Shown here: positions 21,961-33,572 of the stretch, in pieces
How positions within the stretch are numbered: position 1 is the stretch's first letter
Layout of the letters: every line of letters begins with the position of its first letter
Assembly: GCA_026182355.1 (NCBI GenBank)
Contig: JAPFBL010000168.1
Span: 1,129,501 to 1,193,500 of the forward strand
DNA from: Hermatobates lingyangjiaoensis
Taxonomy: Eukaryota; Arthropoda; Insecta; Hemiptera; Hermatobatidae
Length of the DNA: 64,000 bases
Direction of reading: 5' to 3'
Program-made: the position numbers and the translations under genes
Notes under the pieces: model-generated
Databases searched by the model: none
What the model was told of the DNA's origin: nothing
The model's input: the letters and a program-made list of their open reading frames with translations, nothing else

Positions 21961-22249
21961 TTGTTTTCCCATTTCTTATTGTGGTTTGATCATTGTATAT
22001 ATATGTATAAAAACATTGAAATAATTAATATATTTGTAGTCAGAAGTAAACATCTCTTTTGGGGTAATTAGTTTGTTATATAGGATTTTATTTATCGTAT
22101 CCCTTCTTTTTAGGGGATCATTTAACCTTATTATCATGTAAATTAAAATTATTCTCCCTATTGAATTTTGTTGATTCCTTTGTAATGTATTTTTCAGACT
22201 TTCCATTATACAGGGTTTCAGGAGAATTAATAATGTTGAATACATCTTT

Positions 22250-23844
22250 TTGATAGAGTAATTAGTTTAGGATGAAAGGACTTCAGTATATATAACATAA
22301 TCCAATGATGCAATCAAATTGTTTTTTAGAGTGCCTTTGTGTTAGAGTGTGATTTAATGCAATCCTTGATGACTTCATTTTGTTTCATACTAACTCTTTT
22401 GAACTGTCAGTGTTGTCCCAATAAGTCAATAAATGTTATTTTTGAAGCTCAAAGGGAAATGACTGCAGTAAACAGTTGCGATACCAGCACAGTTGATGAA
22501 TACCTGTCACACAAGGTTTATTTTTTCCTTTTTTTTTTCTTGATTCCTTTACAACTTGTTTTTGGCTATTTCATAGAAGCATTGGTTTTAAAATGAGATC
22601 AAATTTAACAATATTTACCGGTGAATGTAAAAATATTTTTTCTTTAACAGATCCAGTCAATCAAATTTGTTTTCTTCTGTTTGATAGTTCTTTACTCAAG
22701 TTTATTGTTTATAAACATTTAGTTTTCACTTCTTCATTCAGGTTTATTGTTTATAAACATTTAGTTTGCAATGATTATACTTCTGTGCTGACGCTTTCTC
22801 CAGTGTTTAAAAATCAAAAAGGTGGCATTGATTTTACTATACTTATGTAGATATTACTGTATACTTATATATATATATATATATATTTTAAATATAACTT
22901 CCAAATTATTAATATTTATATAAATAAAATTGTTTAATTTTTAATGTGTGGTTCTATATTAAATTTTATTATATTTAATTCAAATTTGCCCAGTGATTTT
23001 GTGTTATTGGAATCAACAGAGCTGTATTTGACAGTTTGATAAATCGCTTCATGACATGTTAAATGGATATTTTCAATGGTTTGTTGATATTTTATTCGTG
23101 TTTACGAATTCAAAGAAAGTTTGGCAATTAGGTCTTAGGTAAAAGAGAGATACGCTTATCTCTAGCGTATGTTATTATGTGTTCATTCGAGTTTTTAATT
23201 ACTTTACTCTAAATTAATTAAGCGGAATTAATTAGGCTTTTAATAAAAGGGGAATTATTAAAATAATTCTGTTAAGTACACGTAATTTAATATTAATTAA
23301 GACCGAAGTAATTAAAAGCAGAACGTAAACACTATTTCAGAGGTTTATTTAATCTCCAGGAATTTAATATGTATAGTTTGACAAAAGAAGAAGTTAGTAT
23401 ATGTATTCTAGACCAAATTGTAAGAAATATATTTGAGATCATATCAAATTAAATATTTGGTTGTAAATTGGGTAACAATGATGAAATGGGGTGGTAAACG
23501 TGCTGTGCGAGAAACAATAATGGCTTCACGAATGATGAGCAGGCCTCTCTGAGGATTTCCATATTGCCTTAATGGGAATGTTTCAAGATGGTACATTAGC
23601 CAGGGAACAAAAGGAATTTCTTATAAAGCAAAGAGGAGAGCATTCATCACGATGTTATTTTATTCCTTAACGCTTTTAATGAGAGGTAGTGACAAATATC
23701 TTTCTAGAAAACACACCTCTGTCATATAGCTGCAAAAGGAAGTTACAATCATCTTACCAGTAAATACTTTCACCATTAATCTGAAATATAACATTATGTA
23801 ATTTCCTAAGGGAGTTTTTTTTTTATTAGTTGCATTTCCATTTA
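22250..23844. other. AT-rich stretch, no gene recognised
   Basis: Contains a local direct duplication of AGTTTATTGTTTATAAACATTTAGTTT-like sequence (about 22698-22728 and 22740-22770) and a short (TA)n at 22866-22887. No exon or mobile-element boundary could be supported. Confidence 0.45.
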
Positions 23845-23849
23845 TTGTA

Positions 23850-25015
23850 GGGTTGTGCAGTCCGGAGCTCTTAGTCGCCGATTCCGACTCTGACTCCTCT
23901 GTTTTTGTCCTACAGACTCCGACTTCAGCTAATCTCCAGCTAATATAAAAAACACAAGCTGTAAACACGTACAGCTGTTAAAGGTAATCTTTTATCCATC
24001 TAAAAAACTGAATAGCCCCCATTCTACCTGACACACTAATTCTTGTCATACAAGAATGTCTTCAATAATGGGAATATTATGTTGAGGGTGTTATGGTAAC
24101 AGAGACCTAAGAAGGAATCCGTCTTTGTGCAAAGTTCTTCTGCCTGAAGACCAAGGTTGCGCAGTCGGAGCTCTTGGTGGCCGACTCCCACTCCTCTATT
24201 CTTGTATAGCCGACTCTGACTAGTTTTTCTTTGTATTATTAAAAATCAGATCACAGGCAACACAAGCTAAAGGCCACACAACTATAAAAGGTAATGTTTT
24301 TACCCACCTAAAAAACTGAACAGCCCCCATGCTACCTGATACCCGAATTCTTGTCATAAAAGAATGTCTTCAATAATATTGCCAGTTTTTCTTACCTATA
24401 TCTAAACTAAAATAACATTTCATCACTGCCAAGTGAATCATCAGGCACCTTTTCACTACCCATAATGCTTACGAGTATATACAGCCCTCCTCCCACATCA
24501 CTGCTAGTCTGTTATACAGCATCTCACTCTAAATTGCTGCTTCCCCTTTCAATTTACCAGCTCTATCTATATTTCTTTACACAATAAAACAATCTATATC
24601 CAGTGTTTTAACTATGAATCTTCTGAAACATTGAAACAGGCAACGTCACATATTTTGTATTAAACTAAATATAAACTTCTGTGTTATACCATCAAATGCA
24701 CAATGTCCTACTCCGAAGCATAAAATACAAAGTTTGGCTAATCAACCATGTTTCAACATTTTATTTCTTTTTTAAATATACACGTAATTTAAATCGTTGA
24801 GTACTTAGCTAATTTCTCCCGGCTCCTCAAGACCGAAAATATGCAACTCCGACTCACAGTCCTAATTTAAAGTTCATGTTATCTTTTATATTTTTAGCCC
24901 GATATTATTATCAAAGTTCAGCTGTCTTTATACTGCGTTATGTGTAGCGATAATGTTCGGTAAGCATTCCGAATTATATTGTCTGATAGTTCTTCAAACT
25001 CCTTAATCAATGGTA
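23850..25015 (+). repeat. Dispersed repeat R2, copy a (nested)
   Basis: Two overlapping partial copies: one begins at about 23850 (GTTGTGCAGTCCGGAGCTC) and a second at about 24148 (GTTGCGCAGTCGGAGCTC) interrupts or follows it. The latter matches 49404-50290 in reverse over some 880 bp, including GAATTCTTGTCATAAAAGAATG and the block near 24900-25000. Both edges carry GACTCCGACT-type repeats. Non-coding. Class unknown. Confidence 0.65.
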
Positions 25016-26358
25016 TAATACAAATAAATGGCATCACTTATAAAAACCGCTTGAATATTTATTAAAAGAAAAGCCAGATAACTCGTTCATACTTATTTTT
25101 ACAGAGGAAATGAGAAATTAATATGAAGACGAGAGCTTTGCCCGGAGAGGAGCTTGCAAACTTGTTTGCATCTCTCAACCTGTTCCCCAGTTGTTGTTTT
25201 TTTTGTTATGCATTTCGTGATTGGTAGAACTGGATTGATCTATTCATGATGCTGCTTGCTTTCAGTATCTTTTATCTTTTTCTTTCTTGTTTTTTTTTTT
25301 TTTTGAAATATCTTTGGGGTTGTTCCTTGAGTCGTGTGAAATGTTTGTAATGGTTATTCCCATGCATATTTTTGAAAGCTTCATTGTGGATTGTTCCTAT
25401 AAAATCATTGGTTCTTCTCTTTTTAGATGGTTTTCATTCAAATACTTGTATGAAAGTCGTTGTTTATAAAATACAAATTTCTGAAATAATAATGAATGAA
25501 AGGTAATTCTCTTTCAAAAGTGAAAGAATATGTTAAGTCATTACAATAAGAATAATAAAGAATGTTTTTCACATTTTGAGAAACACCTTGTCACACAAAA
25601 TCACAGCTTTGATCCAAACTTGAACCTTACCATCCTACATGCAAATAGAAAGTTTACAGAAATTTGTAATTTGGAAGCTTTTCAAATAAACAAGACCGTC
25701 ATTAATAATCCTTCTGCCTCTCTATGTCTTAATGATCAAATTCCAGGGTGTCCAACATTTCTTAACTGTTCCTAGAATCACAAAGAATAAATTAAAGAAT
25801 AAATAAATATTAAAAAAATTTGGAGTGGCCTACACTCAACTTTCCTATAAGTAAATTTAATATCAATCCCCTTGGGCATATAAGATATATTGTTTCATTT
25901 AAGCATAATGCAAACATCTAAATGGGAGATGTTTATTAGTCTTTCATTCCTGAGGTAGTCAGATAGTAATGATTGATCGACTTATCAAAATATAAGCTTA
26001 TTTTTGTATATCACACCACTGATGCAAATAATCTCATTAGTATAACTACAGTAGTAAAAACATTTTTGAAAAGCCAAAGTAAAAAAATTATTGCTAGGAT
26101 ATATTCTCCTGCAAGAGAACATGACTTTTGTTCAAGTAGCCAGTGGATTTCTTACATCGTTTACTTAACCTCCTTTTACATTGAATATTTAAGCCAAATT
26201 TTTAAATTTAAAACAGAAAAATACTCTTATTTTCTCTGTCAAACGTCATAAACATCGAAGAGAAAATGTCGTTTTAAGATAATTTATAATTACATTTATT
26301 AATCTTCAAACGAAAGATTTCAATTCTGAATTATCTTTTACGATTTTGGTCTTTTATA

Positions 26359-27663
26359 CCCGCGCGTCCTATCCTCAGTTAAACTTGCCCTAGGAGATTT
26401 GATCATCTGCTCTTCATTCCTGGAGGAGGTTGATTTCTGATCGGCTTTTGGAGACTTCCCACTCATCTCGCCGAATTCTCCTTGTTCTCTTGGTTAAAAT
26501 TTCGTTTTCCCTGAGCCTGTAGCTCCAACAGGAGCCGAGAAAAACGCGTTTAAAAGTGGGGGCAAAGTACAATCCAGAAATTTTCTGGATTAGGGGATTG
26601 GCCCAGAGGACCGGGATGATGGGAAACTGTCAGGGGGGGGGGGTAAGAAAATAAAAATGGGTAGGGGCCAGGTATATGAAAAAAAAAGGAGGGGGGGGGG
26701 GAGTAAAATCGAAACAACGCAAAAAACGCTGAAAAATTCGATGAGTGAAGGTTAAGAACTTCTCACTATTGCTCCAAAAAATAAAAAACTTAGAAGAAGA
26801 CGCACTAAAAGAGTGCTCACGCGCAATGCACTCTCTCTCGACGAAAAATGAGAAAACATTTCCCACGGAGGATGTTCTGAATACCACCAACGATCCAGGA
26901 GTCGCCGAATCCCGGATCAGTTCCGCGACAGGTACCATCCAAGGTAGCATGCACAGGTACATCCACAGGTAGCATCCACAGGTACATCCACAGGTACATA
27001 CCTGTGGATGCTACCTATGGATGTACCTGTGGATGCTACCTGTGGATGTACCTGTGGATGCTACCTGTGGATGTACCTGTGCATGCTACCTTGGATGGTA
27101 CCTGTCGCGGAACTGATCCGGGATTCGGCGACTCCTGGATCGTTGGTGGTATTCAGAACATCCCCCGTGGGAAATGTTTTCTCATTTTTCGTTGAGAGAG
27201 AGCGCATTGCGCGTGAGCACTCTTTTAGTGCGTCTTCATCTAAGTTTTTTATTTTTTCGAGCAATAGTGAGAAGTTCTTAACCTTCACTCATCGAATTTT
27301 TCAGCGTTTTTTGCGTTTTTTCGATTTTACTCCCCCCCCCTCCTTTTTTTTCATATACCTGGCCCCTACCCATTTTTATTTTCTTACCCCCCCTGACAGT
27401 TTCCCATCATCTCCGGTCCTCTGGGCCAATCCCCTAATCCAGAAAATTTCTGGATTGTACTTTGCCCCCACTTTTAAACGCGTTTTTCTCGGCTCCTGTT
27501 GGAGCTACAGGCACAGGGAAAACGAAATTTTAACCAGGAGAACAAGGAGCATCCGGCGAGATGAGTGGGAAGTCTCCAAAAGCCGATCAGAAATCAACCT
27601 TCTCCAGGAATGAAGAGCAGATGATCAAATCTCCTAGGGCAAGTTTAACTGGGATAAGACGCG
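26359..27663. repeat. Large imperfect palindrome, ~640-bp arms
   Basis: The arms meet at 26997-26998. They share CTAGGAGATTTGATCATCTG near the outer ends, matching poly-G/poly-C runs (26634-26643, 26691-26702 and counterparts), and a GTGGATG minisatellite at the centre (26938-27090; alternating 12- and 13-bp units, more units on the right). RNA from either strand would fold into one long hairpin. Confidence 0.8.
26745..26972 (+). pseudogene. Coding-like peptide in left palindrome arm
   Basis: The frame reads VKNFSLLLQKIKNLEEDAL... ECSRAMHSLSTKNEKTF and is repeated on the opposite strand at 27061-27288 with a handful of substitutions (for example Q/E, E/D, H/R, E/G). It begins right after an in-frame stop and lacks an ATG, so it may be a fragment. 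The composition is protein-like, but I recognise no domain. A retroelement ORF1/gag remnant is one possibility. Confidence 0.35.
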
Positions 27664-27944
27664 CAGCCCGACCAAAGCTGCCAACCCCCGTCCAAGGGGT
27701 GCAGACGGAAAGTATGTGTTCTTCCCTATGGGGCCCATTTTTGTGTAAACTTGATCCATCAAAGATTCTGGACCGTAGCGTGGTAACAAGCAATGCTAAC
27801 ACACTCACCCACCCACCCACACACATACAGACATCATCGAAAAAACTTCATAAAACGACTTCTGGGACCTCGAAACATGTAATTCCGTCAAAATTCGAGA
27901 TCGAATTTTTTCACGATCACTATACTTTACTTCTAGTAAAGTAA
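27561..27944 (+). pseudogene. Unrecognised ORF at right end of palindrome
   Basis: ATG at 27561 opens MSGKSPKADQKSTFSRNEEQ and continues through a basic stretch (RRAARPKLP) out of the palindrome into the R1 tail. The mirrored copy in the left arm (minus strand, about 26460 downwards) is broken. No domain recognised. The C-terminal half overlaps R1 sequence that also occurs at 6104-6336, so only the first ~55 residues may be meaningful. Confidence 0.3.
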
Positions 27945-28389
27945 AAACAAACTTTGAAACAAAATTAATTTATCAACAATAGTTAGTAAACTGCCAACAC
28001 GAGATGAATTAAAACGTTATTAAATATGCTCCTATGATTTTGATGTTTCTTTCGACATTATTGCGGTAATTGGGACCAACTAAATTTATGAAACCAGAAA
28101 TACCGAAAATTCTCATGAAGTATTGAATTTAGTAACTACATTTGATAAATAAAATTTTAATCTTGTTCGAAAAAAGATTATTAAAATACTGTTTAGAATG
28201 TTATATTCGTTATATTGCCATTTGACCCTTTTTCTTAGCTCACCCTATGTAAATTAATTCTTTTGATGGTTCCTTATAAGGTGTTATAACAAAAGCGTGT
28301 GTTTCAGGTGGTTGATACCTGCTAGGTCGTCAGTTTTAGGACTATCATAGTGTCCAGGCACAGGACACTATGTATCATAGGACCTGGCT

Positions 28390-28553
28390 TTGGCACAGGG
28401 GCCAAAGGCTTAAAGTACTCTCCGAGGGACGAACTACTTCGGTTTATTTACTTCCCGCGTGAATAAATCGAGGGCAAGAGTGGTTATTGAACTCCGGACC
28501 TACCAGTCCAGAGGTCAGCACGTTGTCACTGAGCTAAACCCCCACCCACCCTC
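28390..28553 (-). mobile_element. tRNA-derived SINE, 3'-truncated
   Basis: Minus-strand head with TAGCTCAGTGACAACGTGC-like A-box and a GAGTTCAATAACCACTCTTG-like B-box region, then the TTATTCACGCGGGAAG and CGTCCCTCGGAGAG body blocks. The rest of the body is absent. Confidence 0.65.
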
Positions 28554-28559
28554 GGAATA

Positions 28560-30434
28560 AAAAAAAAAATAGTAATAAAGAACAAGAATAGATTTTTGAC
28601 TTTTGAAGGAGTTACACACTCTTGCTTTTTGACGTCTTCTTTATTCGTAAAAAGATATATTATAGAAAGACTTGAAGTCTGAATCATAAGCTGGTGTCAT
28701 TCAGGTCATTGACAGGATGTGCTCAGCAAGCTGGGCGATTACTACTTATGTGTCTCAGGTAGTTCGTGATTGAGTAAAAATATTTGTTCTGACTTTGTTT
28801 TCAGGCAAACATTATGTTATTTCCCATAAAACAGAACTGATAAACCATAAAGAGCACCTGGGAAAATCCCCTTTGTGGCCTTTAGTTATGACCATTTGAT
28901 AGTAGTTTACCCAGCTTTTTGACGCTGTAACCTAGCAATAAAGTTTAAAACCATATAGCTCCCATTATGTCTTCATATATATTACGAAACTATACATTAC
29001 ATTGGAATTTAAATTGTTACTTGAACCGATGCAACTACCTAGGCAATTTTCCCATAATACGTAAAGAATTGAGGTTAATGGTGACGTTTGACAAGTTAAG
29101 TGACTGGATGAGGAACGTTTTGTTACCTCCTCGTGCAGCATGCTAACTCGCTATGACTTCCATTATCCGAGTCCTCTCTCAAAGCGTATATTCTATCGTA
29201 CTTCAATAATTCCATGAAATGAGTACAGTCAAGCATTGTCATTCAAAAATCATTTGTATAATGCAAAATTAATATATGCATTGAAAAAACATACTTATAT
29301 CTGCAATTGTATTCAGAAAATTCTTAGAAAAATAAAAAAAAATCGTTATTATCAATAATGAAATACAGTTCTTTATTAAACCATAATTGAATAATCAAAT
29401 ACCGTTAGATATAAAATTAATCTAAATAATTTTCCATAATTTATTATGTAGAATATCCAATATAAGGTATTTTTAATTTAAGTATTTTTCAAAATATAAT
29501 TTTATTTTTTTTGTAATATTATTCATTTTTTTCGTTTCGAATTTTTTTAAATCAAAAATAATATTCTATTTAGTTTTTCTAATGAGTCATTTTAATTTCA
29601 AGCTTCAAAGGTGACATGAATTTAATTCCCTGAAAATAAAGATGCATATATTGGTGGTTACTAATTGGTTATAATCAAAATGCAAAAAATGTATATATAA
29701 ACTATATTGACAGAAAGAACTATTGGCCATCGAAATATAGAAGTGGATTTTTGTTTCATTTCTGTTGCATCTTTTTTTCAATATAGTTTATTCAGTTCGT
29801 GGAACCGTTTCATTTAATTGGTTATGTATATATTCCAATCTTTTCTTATATTCGACCACAAATATTGAACACTTTTTTTATTTTCTATCGAGGTTTGTTC
29901 TAGTGTCAAATAGTAAAACACCTTTAAGTCATTTTTAGGGTTTGAGTACTAATATAGACGAACGTTGGCTTTTTTTCTATAATTTAAAGAATTTTATTTT
30001 ATAATAAAATGGAATAAAATAATTAATATTTTATTACTGAGGAACACAAAAGAAAACGAACACCAACGACTAAAAGGGAATTCAAGTATTTATATTAATC
30101 TTTCCTCTTAAATTTTAGTACATAAATGAAAAGTTCTCTTATCTTGACCACGTATATTCTCACACTATTTTTCTTGATCGAGGTTTTATCCAGCGTCAGT
30201 GAATTCTCAAAAAACGCCTTTCAGTCAGTGTTTTGTCTGTATTTCGAGACATCCTGAGGGTTTGATATTTTTCATTCGCTGAAAGACTTTTATATTGTAC
30301 AGTACAACGAACAATATAAAGTGTATAGATATAGATGAATGCTACGATGAAATTTACGATAATAACTTTGCAATAACTTACATCATACATGCAATGTAAA
30401 GTTTTTCAGTAAATTAAAAATATCAAGCCCTCAA
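28560..30434. other. AT-rich stretch with element relics
   Basis: A family I hammerhead-element remnant lies at about 29705-29800 (GAAATATAG and CAATATAGTTTATTCAGTTCG). Pieces related to the 63-kb element (AAAACACCTTTAAGT; AGGTTTGTTCTAG) lie at about 29893-29930. No gene seen. Confidence 0.4.
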
Positions 30435-30448
30435 CATGTCTAGAAATA

Positions 30449-30610
30449 AAAAGATTTCACATAAACACGTGAAATAACAATCAATGATCAAACCACAATA
30501 TGAAATGGGAAAACAAGACTTAGGTGTTTGGGTTTTTGACTCTGACGAAGACCGCTTGTTACGGTTGAAAGATCTTAGTCTTGTTTTCCCATTTCTTATT
30601 GTGGTTTGAT
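30449..30610. mobile_element. Complete family C element with 14-bp TSD
   Basis: The direct repeat CATGTCTAGAAATA flanks it (30435-30448 and 30611-30624). Inside, a left inverted arm (TTTCACATAAACACGTGAAA onward) lacks the ribozyme, and the right arm holds an intact hammerhead and stops at GTGGTTTGAT. The element is 162 bp and sits in non-microsatellite DNA. This defines true element ends and shows retro-style insertion with a 14-bp TSD. Confidence 0.85.
30538..30580 (+). ncRNA. Hammerhead ribozyme, family C, intact
   Basis: Identical in all helices to 21918-21960: helix I GACU/AGUC, CUGACGA, extra A, helix II GACCG/CGGUU, GAAA, AGAUCU, H17 U. Predicted cleavage follows position 30576. Confidence 0.8.
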
Positions 30611-31633
30611 CATGTCTAGAAATACAGGCGGAATGTTGGCTGAAAGTTATTTTATTGAGAATTGTTTAACGCTGGACCAAATCTTGACGAAGAAAAATAG
30701 TTTAGTTATATAAACATTTAGATATATTAGTGAACGTTAGTTTGTTTAGCGTAGTTTGCAGTGATATGCGAAATGTATTTGAGTTAGTGGACCTGTTTGC
30801 ATAGGGTTCGTGATAGTGTGTTGACTAAAGGAGACGGGCAAGTTGTAATGCTTCTATCAGATCTGATACAACCATGAATTATTAACTTGTTTGAGCCTGC
30901 TTTCGCTGCTCCCTTTGCCTATAAATCGACCTCTTCTATGGCTAGTTTACTGATAACATGATATTTATTTTGATAGCTTTCAATAGTTTTTAAAAAAAAA
31001 ACTAAATTGAAATTCACTATTGATTGCCTTGTCAATGATAGAATTCTTTGAAAGGTCTACTTCTTCCTTATCGCTTGTAATGATGGTGCCATCTCACTTG
31101 ATTGCCAAGCAAAGCCCATTAGAAGTAATACATATTTAAATTTCTTATGGTATAATCTATAGGAACAGAGGATTAACGATCACTATAATACAAAGGCATT
31201 CGATTTAAGTGATTCCTTGTTTCAAAAGGGGGCTTCTTTCAGAGATAGTTTACTGTCCAATAATTGCCCTTCCGTTTAGTGTGGTCTGCATTTGATGTAG
31301 GCACTTCATTTCTTAATGCCACTGAGCTTTCGAAGATTAGTATTATTATTGTAATCACTATGACTGTTTAAGTTTTTTTTGAATCGCCTAGTGATTTTGG
31401 AACCTTTTCCAATCCTAATAATAAAACATTCACAGGGTCGTCAGTTCTGATTTGATTATAAGCCTGTCAACTAGTGTATTCACCGTTTCCTTTAGGCATT
31501 TCTAGATCTCATGGTGTAACAATCGTCTCTTGCATTCCGTATTATTCCTATAATAAATATTTCCTTTTCTTCTCGCTCTTTCGGTAATGTGTGCTATCCT
31601 CAAGTATTTCTTCAGCAAAAGAATGGTGAAGGG

Positions 31634-32208
31634 CAGTGGTGCAAGCAAGAGAGGGGCGGTCCCCCCCTGACTACACGTTCTGGGGGGCGACACTTTGGGG
31701 GGTCAAAATAGAAAATAGACAAAAAAATCATAAAAAGCTAACAGAAAAACTGATTTTTTTTTACAAGAATGAGTTTTTGAGGTCGTAATTATTTGTATGA
31801 TATATTTGTGTAATACTGTTTTTAGACGGATTTTCAAGTTGTATATTTGCAAGATAAAAACAAATGTATTTTAAATTTTTCAAACTAATTTTTTTAAAGA
31901 ATTTGATCGTTTATTATATTTGCTTACATAGTCAGTTCATTTAACAATGTTTTTATGATTTGAGTTATACGTTTTTGTCTTTGAAAAATCTTTGTTTTTA
32001 ATTGATGGCAAATATATATGTATACCAGTACTGTAGTAAGATGTAAGTCTAGGACTAATAATAGGAGTCTAAAATTAGATCCTTCATTATAATTTCATGA
32101 AAATATTTTCAAGATTTGAATGTTAACGGATTAACCGTTTAAATGTTTAATCAACGTCCTGCAGGAGGGGGGGGGGAAATCCTACGACCTCCCCGGGTCA
32201 CTCCACTG
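31634..32208. mobile_element. hAT-like MITE, diverged copy
   Basis: Homologous to 13295-13851 along most of its length (shared AAAATAGAAAATAGA, AAAAGCTAAC and AATACTGTTTTTA blocks, and a poly-G run before the 3' end). Ends are CAGTGGTGCAAG and, complemented from the right, CAGTGGAGTGACC. No 8-bp duplication is visible, so this copy is older or a boundary has changed. Confidence 0.6.
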
Positions 32209-33100
32209 GTCAGCTGGTCAGAGGAGGGGATTAAAATCGTATCGTTATTTAATATTGATGATGGACACTAATAGAGTACTCAACTTTTACAATATATACG
32301 GACGATTAACCAGGTGTTTGGTTCAATATTTGGTAATATATTAGTTAAAATAGAATTACAATTTTAGAATTAGAAGTTTTAATTATTTATTAGTGTCAAA
32401 TTTATGTAAAACTATATACTTATACAATTAAAAGCTGAATGCATAAATTCAAATATAAGTTTTTTCTTTTTTTTTTTAATCATTTTATTTATTATATGCT
32501 CTATATAATATGTTACATACTGTAATTTATATGGTCTCAAGTCTGCGGTGACATACTTGTATCACAAGAACGCCTGTCATTGTCGGTAATATGGAAACTT
32601 GTTAAGGAAGGATTTGGTTACACCATGCCCACCAAACCTGCAGCTGTTTTGGAATGAGTTTATTCAAAGGTCGTTGAGGAGATGGCCGAATTCTGTTTAA
32701 TTTCCTTTGTAATGAAGAGTTCTTAAAAAAAAAAAAAAAAAAAGAAGAAGTTAAACAGTGAGAAAGCAATTTCACATTCTTGTTGGTTATTTCAGAGGAA
32801 ATTATTGAAAAATTCAAATATTACTCTCCTCAGGCGATTTAAAAGTTTCGCCATTAATCTTATTATCTAAAAGCTTCTCCTAAAGGAAAAGTAGTGAAGT
32901 TTTCTTTTTCTTTTCTTTTTTATTATAAGAATATAAACTCCATGAAAATATATTCATAACAATAGTTCTCAGAAACTTAGTTTCATTAGAGTAAATTAAG
33001 AATAAACTTTAAAGTTTGTAGGTTAAGACATTTTCAATATAGTGTTGTTATTATGACAATTTTATCATTCTCCTGAGAATGAACACTTAGTGTTCTTCTT

Positions 33101-33423
33101 GGGGCCAGGCTAGCTCAGTGGTTACGTGCTCGCCTCTGAACTGATAGGACGGGGTTGGATCCTCACCTGGCCCTCGATTTATTCACGCGGGAGGTGAATA
33201 AATCTGAGCGCGTCGTCCCTCGGAGAAGGACGTTAAACCGTCGGATCCCGAGCCTGTACGATGTCAGGTACTCGTTAAAGATCCCTACTCTAAAAACACT
33301 TGAGTTAGGCAAAATTTATAACTCCCACTGTAGGATCAATCTTCATTGTGTGGTATCACAAAGGGCCAATGCTTGGCCTATGTGTGTTCCCTTGTGGGAC
33401 TGCCACTGCAACCTAACCTAACC
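33101..33423 (+). mobile_element. tRNA-derived SINE, youngest copy, 13-bp TSD
   Basis: The duplication TAGTGTTCTTCTT (33088-33100 and 33424-33436) fixes the exact ends: 323 bp, starting GGGGCCAGGCTAGCTCAGTG and ending TGCAACCTAACCTAACC. The head shows A-box TAGCTCAGTGG and B-box GGTTGGATCC, with acceptor-like GGGCCAG/CTGGCCC complementarity. These are pol III internal promoter elements. The tail is three CCTAA-type units, not poly-A. Best reference copy for the family here. Confidence 0.9.
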
Positions 33424-33533
33424 TAGTGTTCTTCTTCAGGTTTACATCTGCAATCTTGTGAGCCAATCTACAGAAGGCTCCTATGTCCTTCCTAAGTCAC
33501 TCTCGTAAATCGACTCTCAAAAGAGCAGATGTT

Positions 33534-33572
33534 AACCTGAAGAAGAACACTAAGTGTTCGAAACGCGTTGTT
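33534..33572 (+). ncRNA. Hammerhead ribozyme, family B, intact
   Basis: Helix I AAC (33534-33536)/GUU (33570-33572), core CUGAAGA 33537-33543, extra A, helix II GAACAC (33545-33550)/GUGUUC (33554-33559), GAAA 33560-33563, palindrome ACGCGU, H17 U33569. Confidence 0.8.

Larger units (their letters stand above)
25821..27946. mobile_element. Dispersed repeat R1, copy b, with large palindrome
   Basis: The left ~530 bp and right ~215 bp match R1 copy a (4714-6336), including the TTTACTT.TAGTAAAG-like 3' end. The middle (26359-27663) is unrelated to copy a and is a large GC-richer palindrome. Same ends with different interior suggests a non-autonomous DNA element that acquired cargo, or two deletion derivatives of a larger element. 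Confidence 0.6.

Noticed and set aside
18600..22015. CRISPR-like array of regularly repeated palindromes
   Set aside because: Repeats are of several families, in inverted pairs, with TA microsatellites instead of unique spacers of constant length, and the DNA is eukaryotic.
33101..33175. tRNA gene
   Set aside because: A- and B-box sequences and acceptor-like pairing are present, but the segment is the head of a dispersed ~320-bp SINE with a TSD, and the cloverleaf is imperfect.
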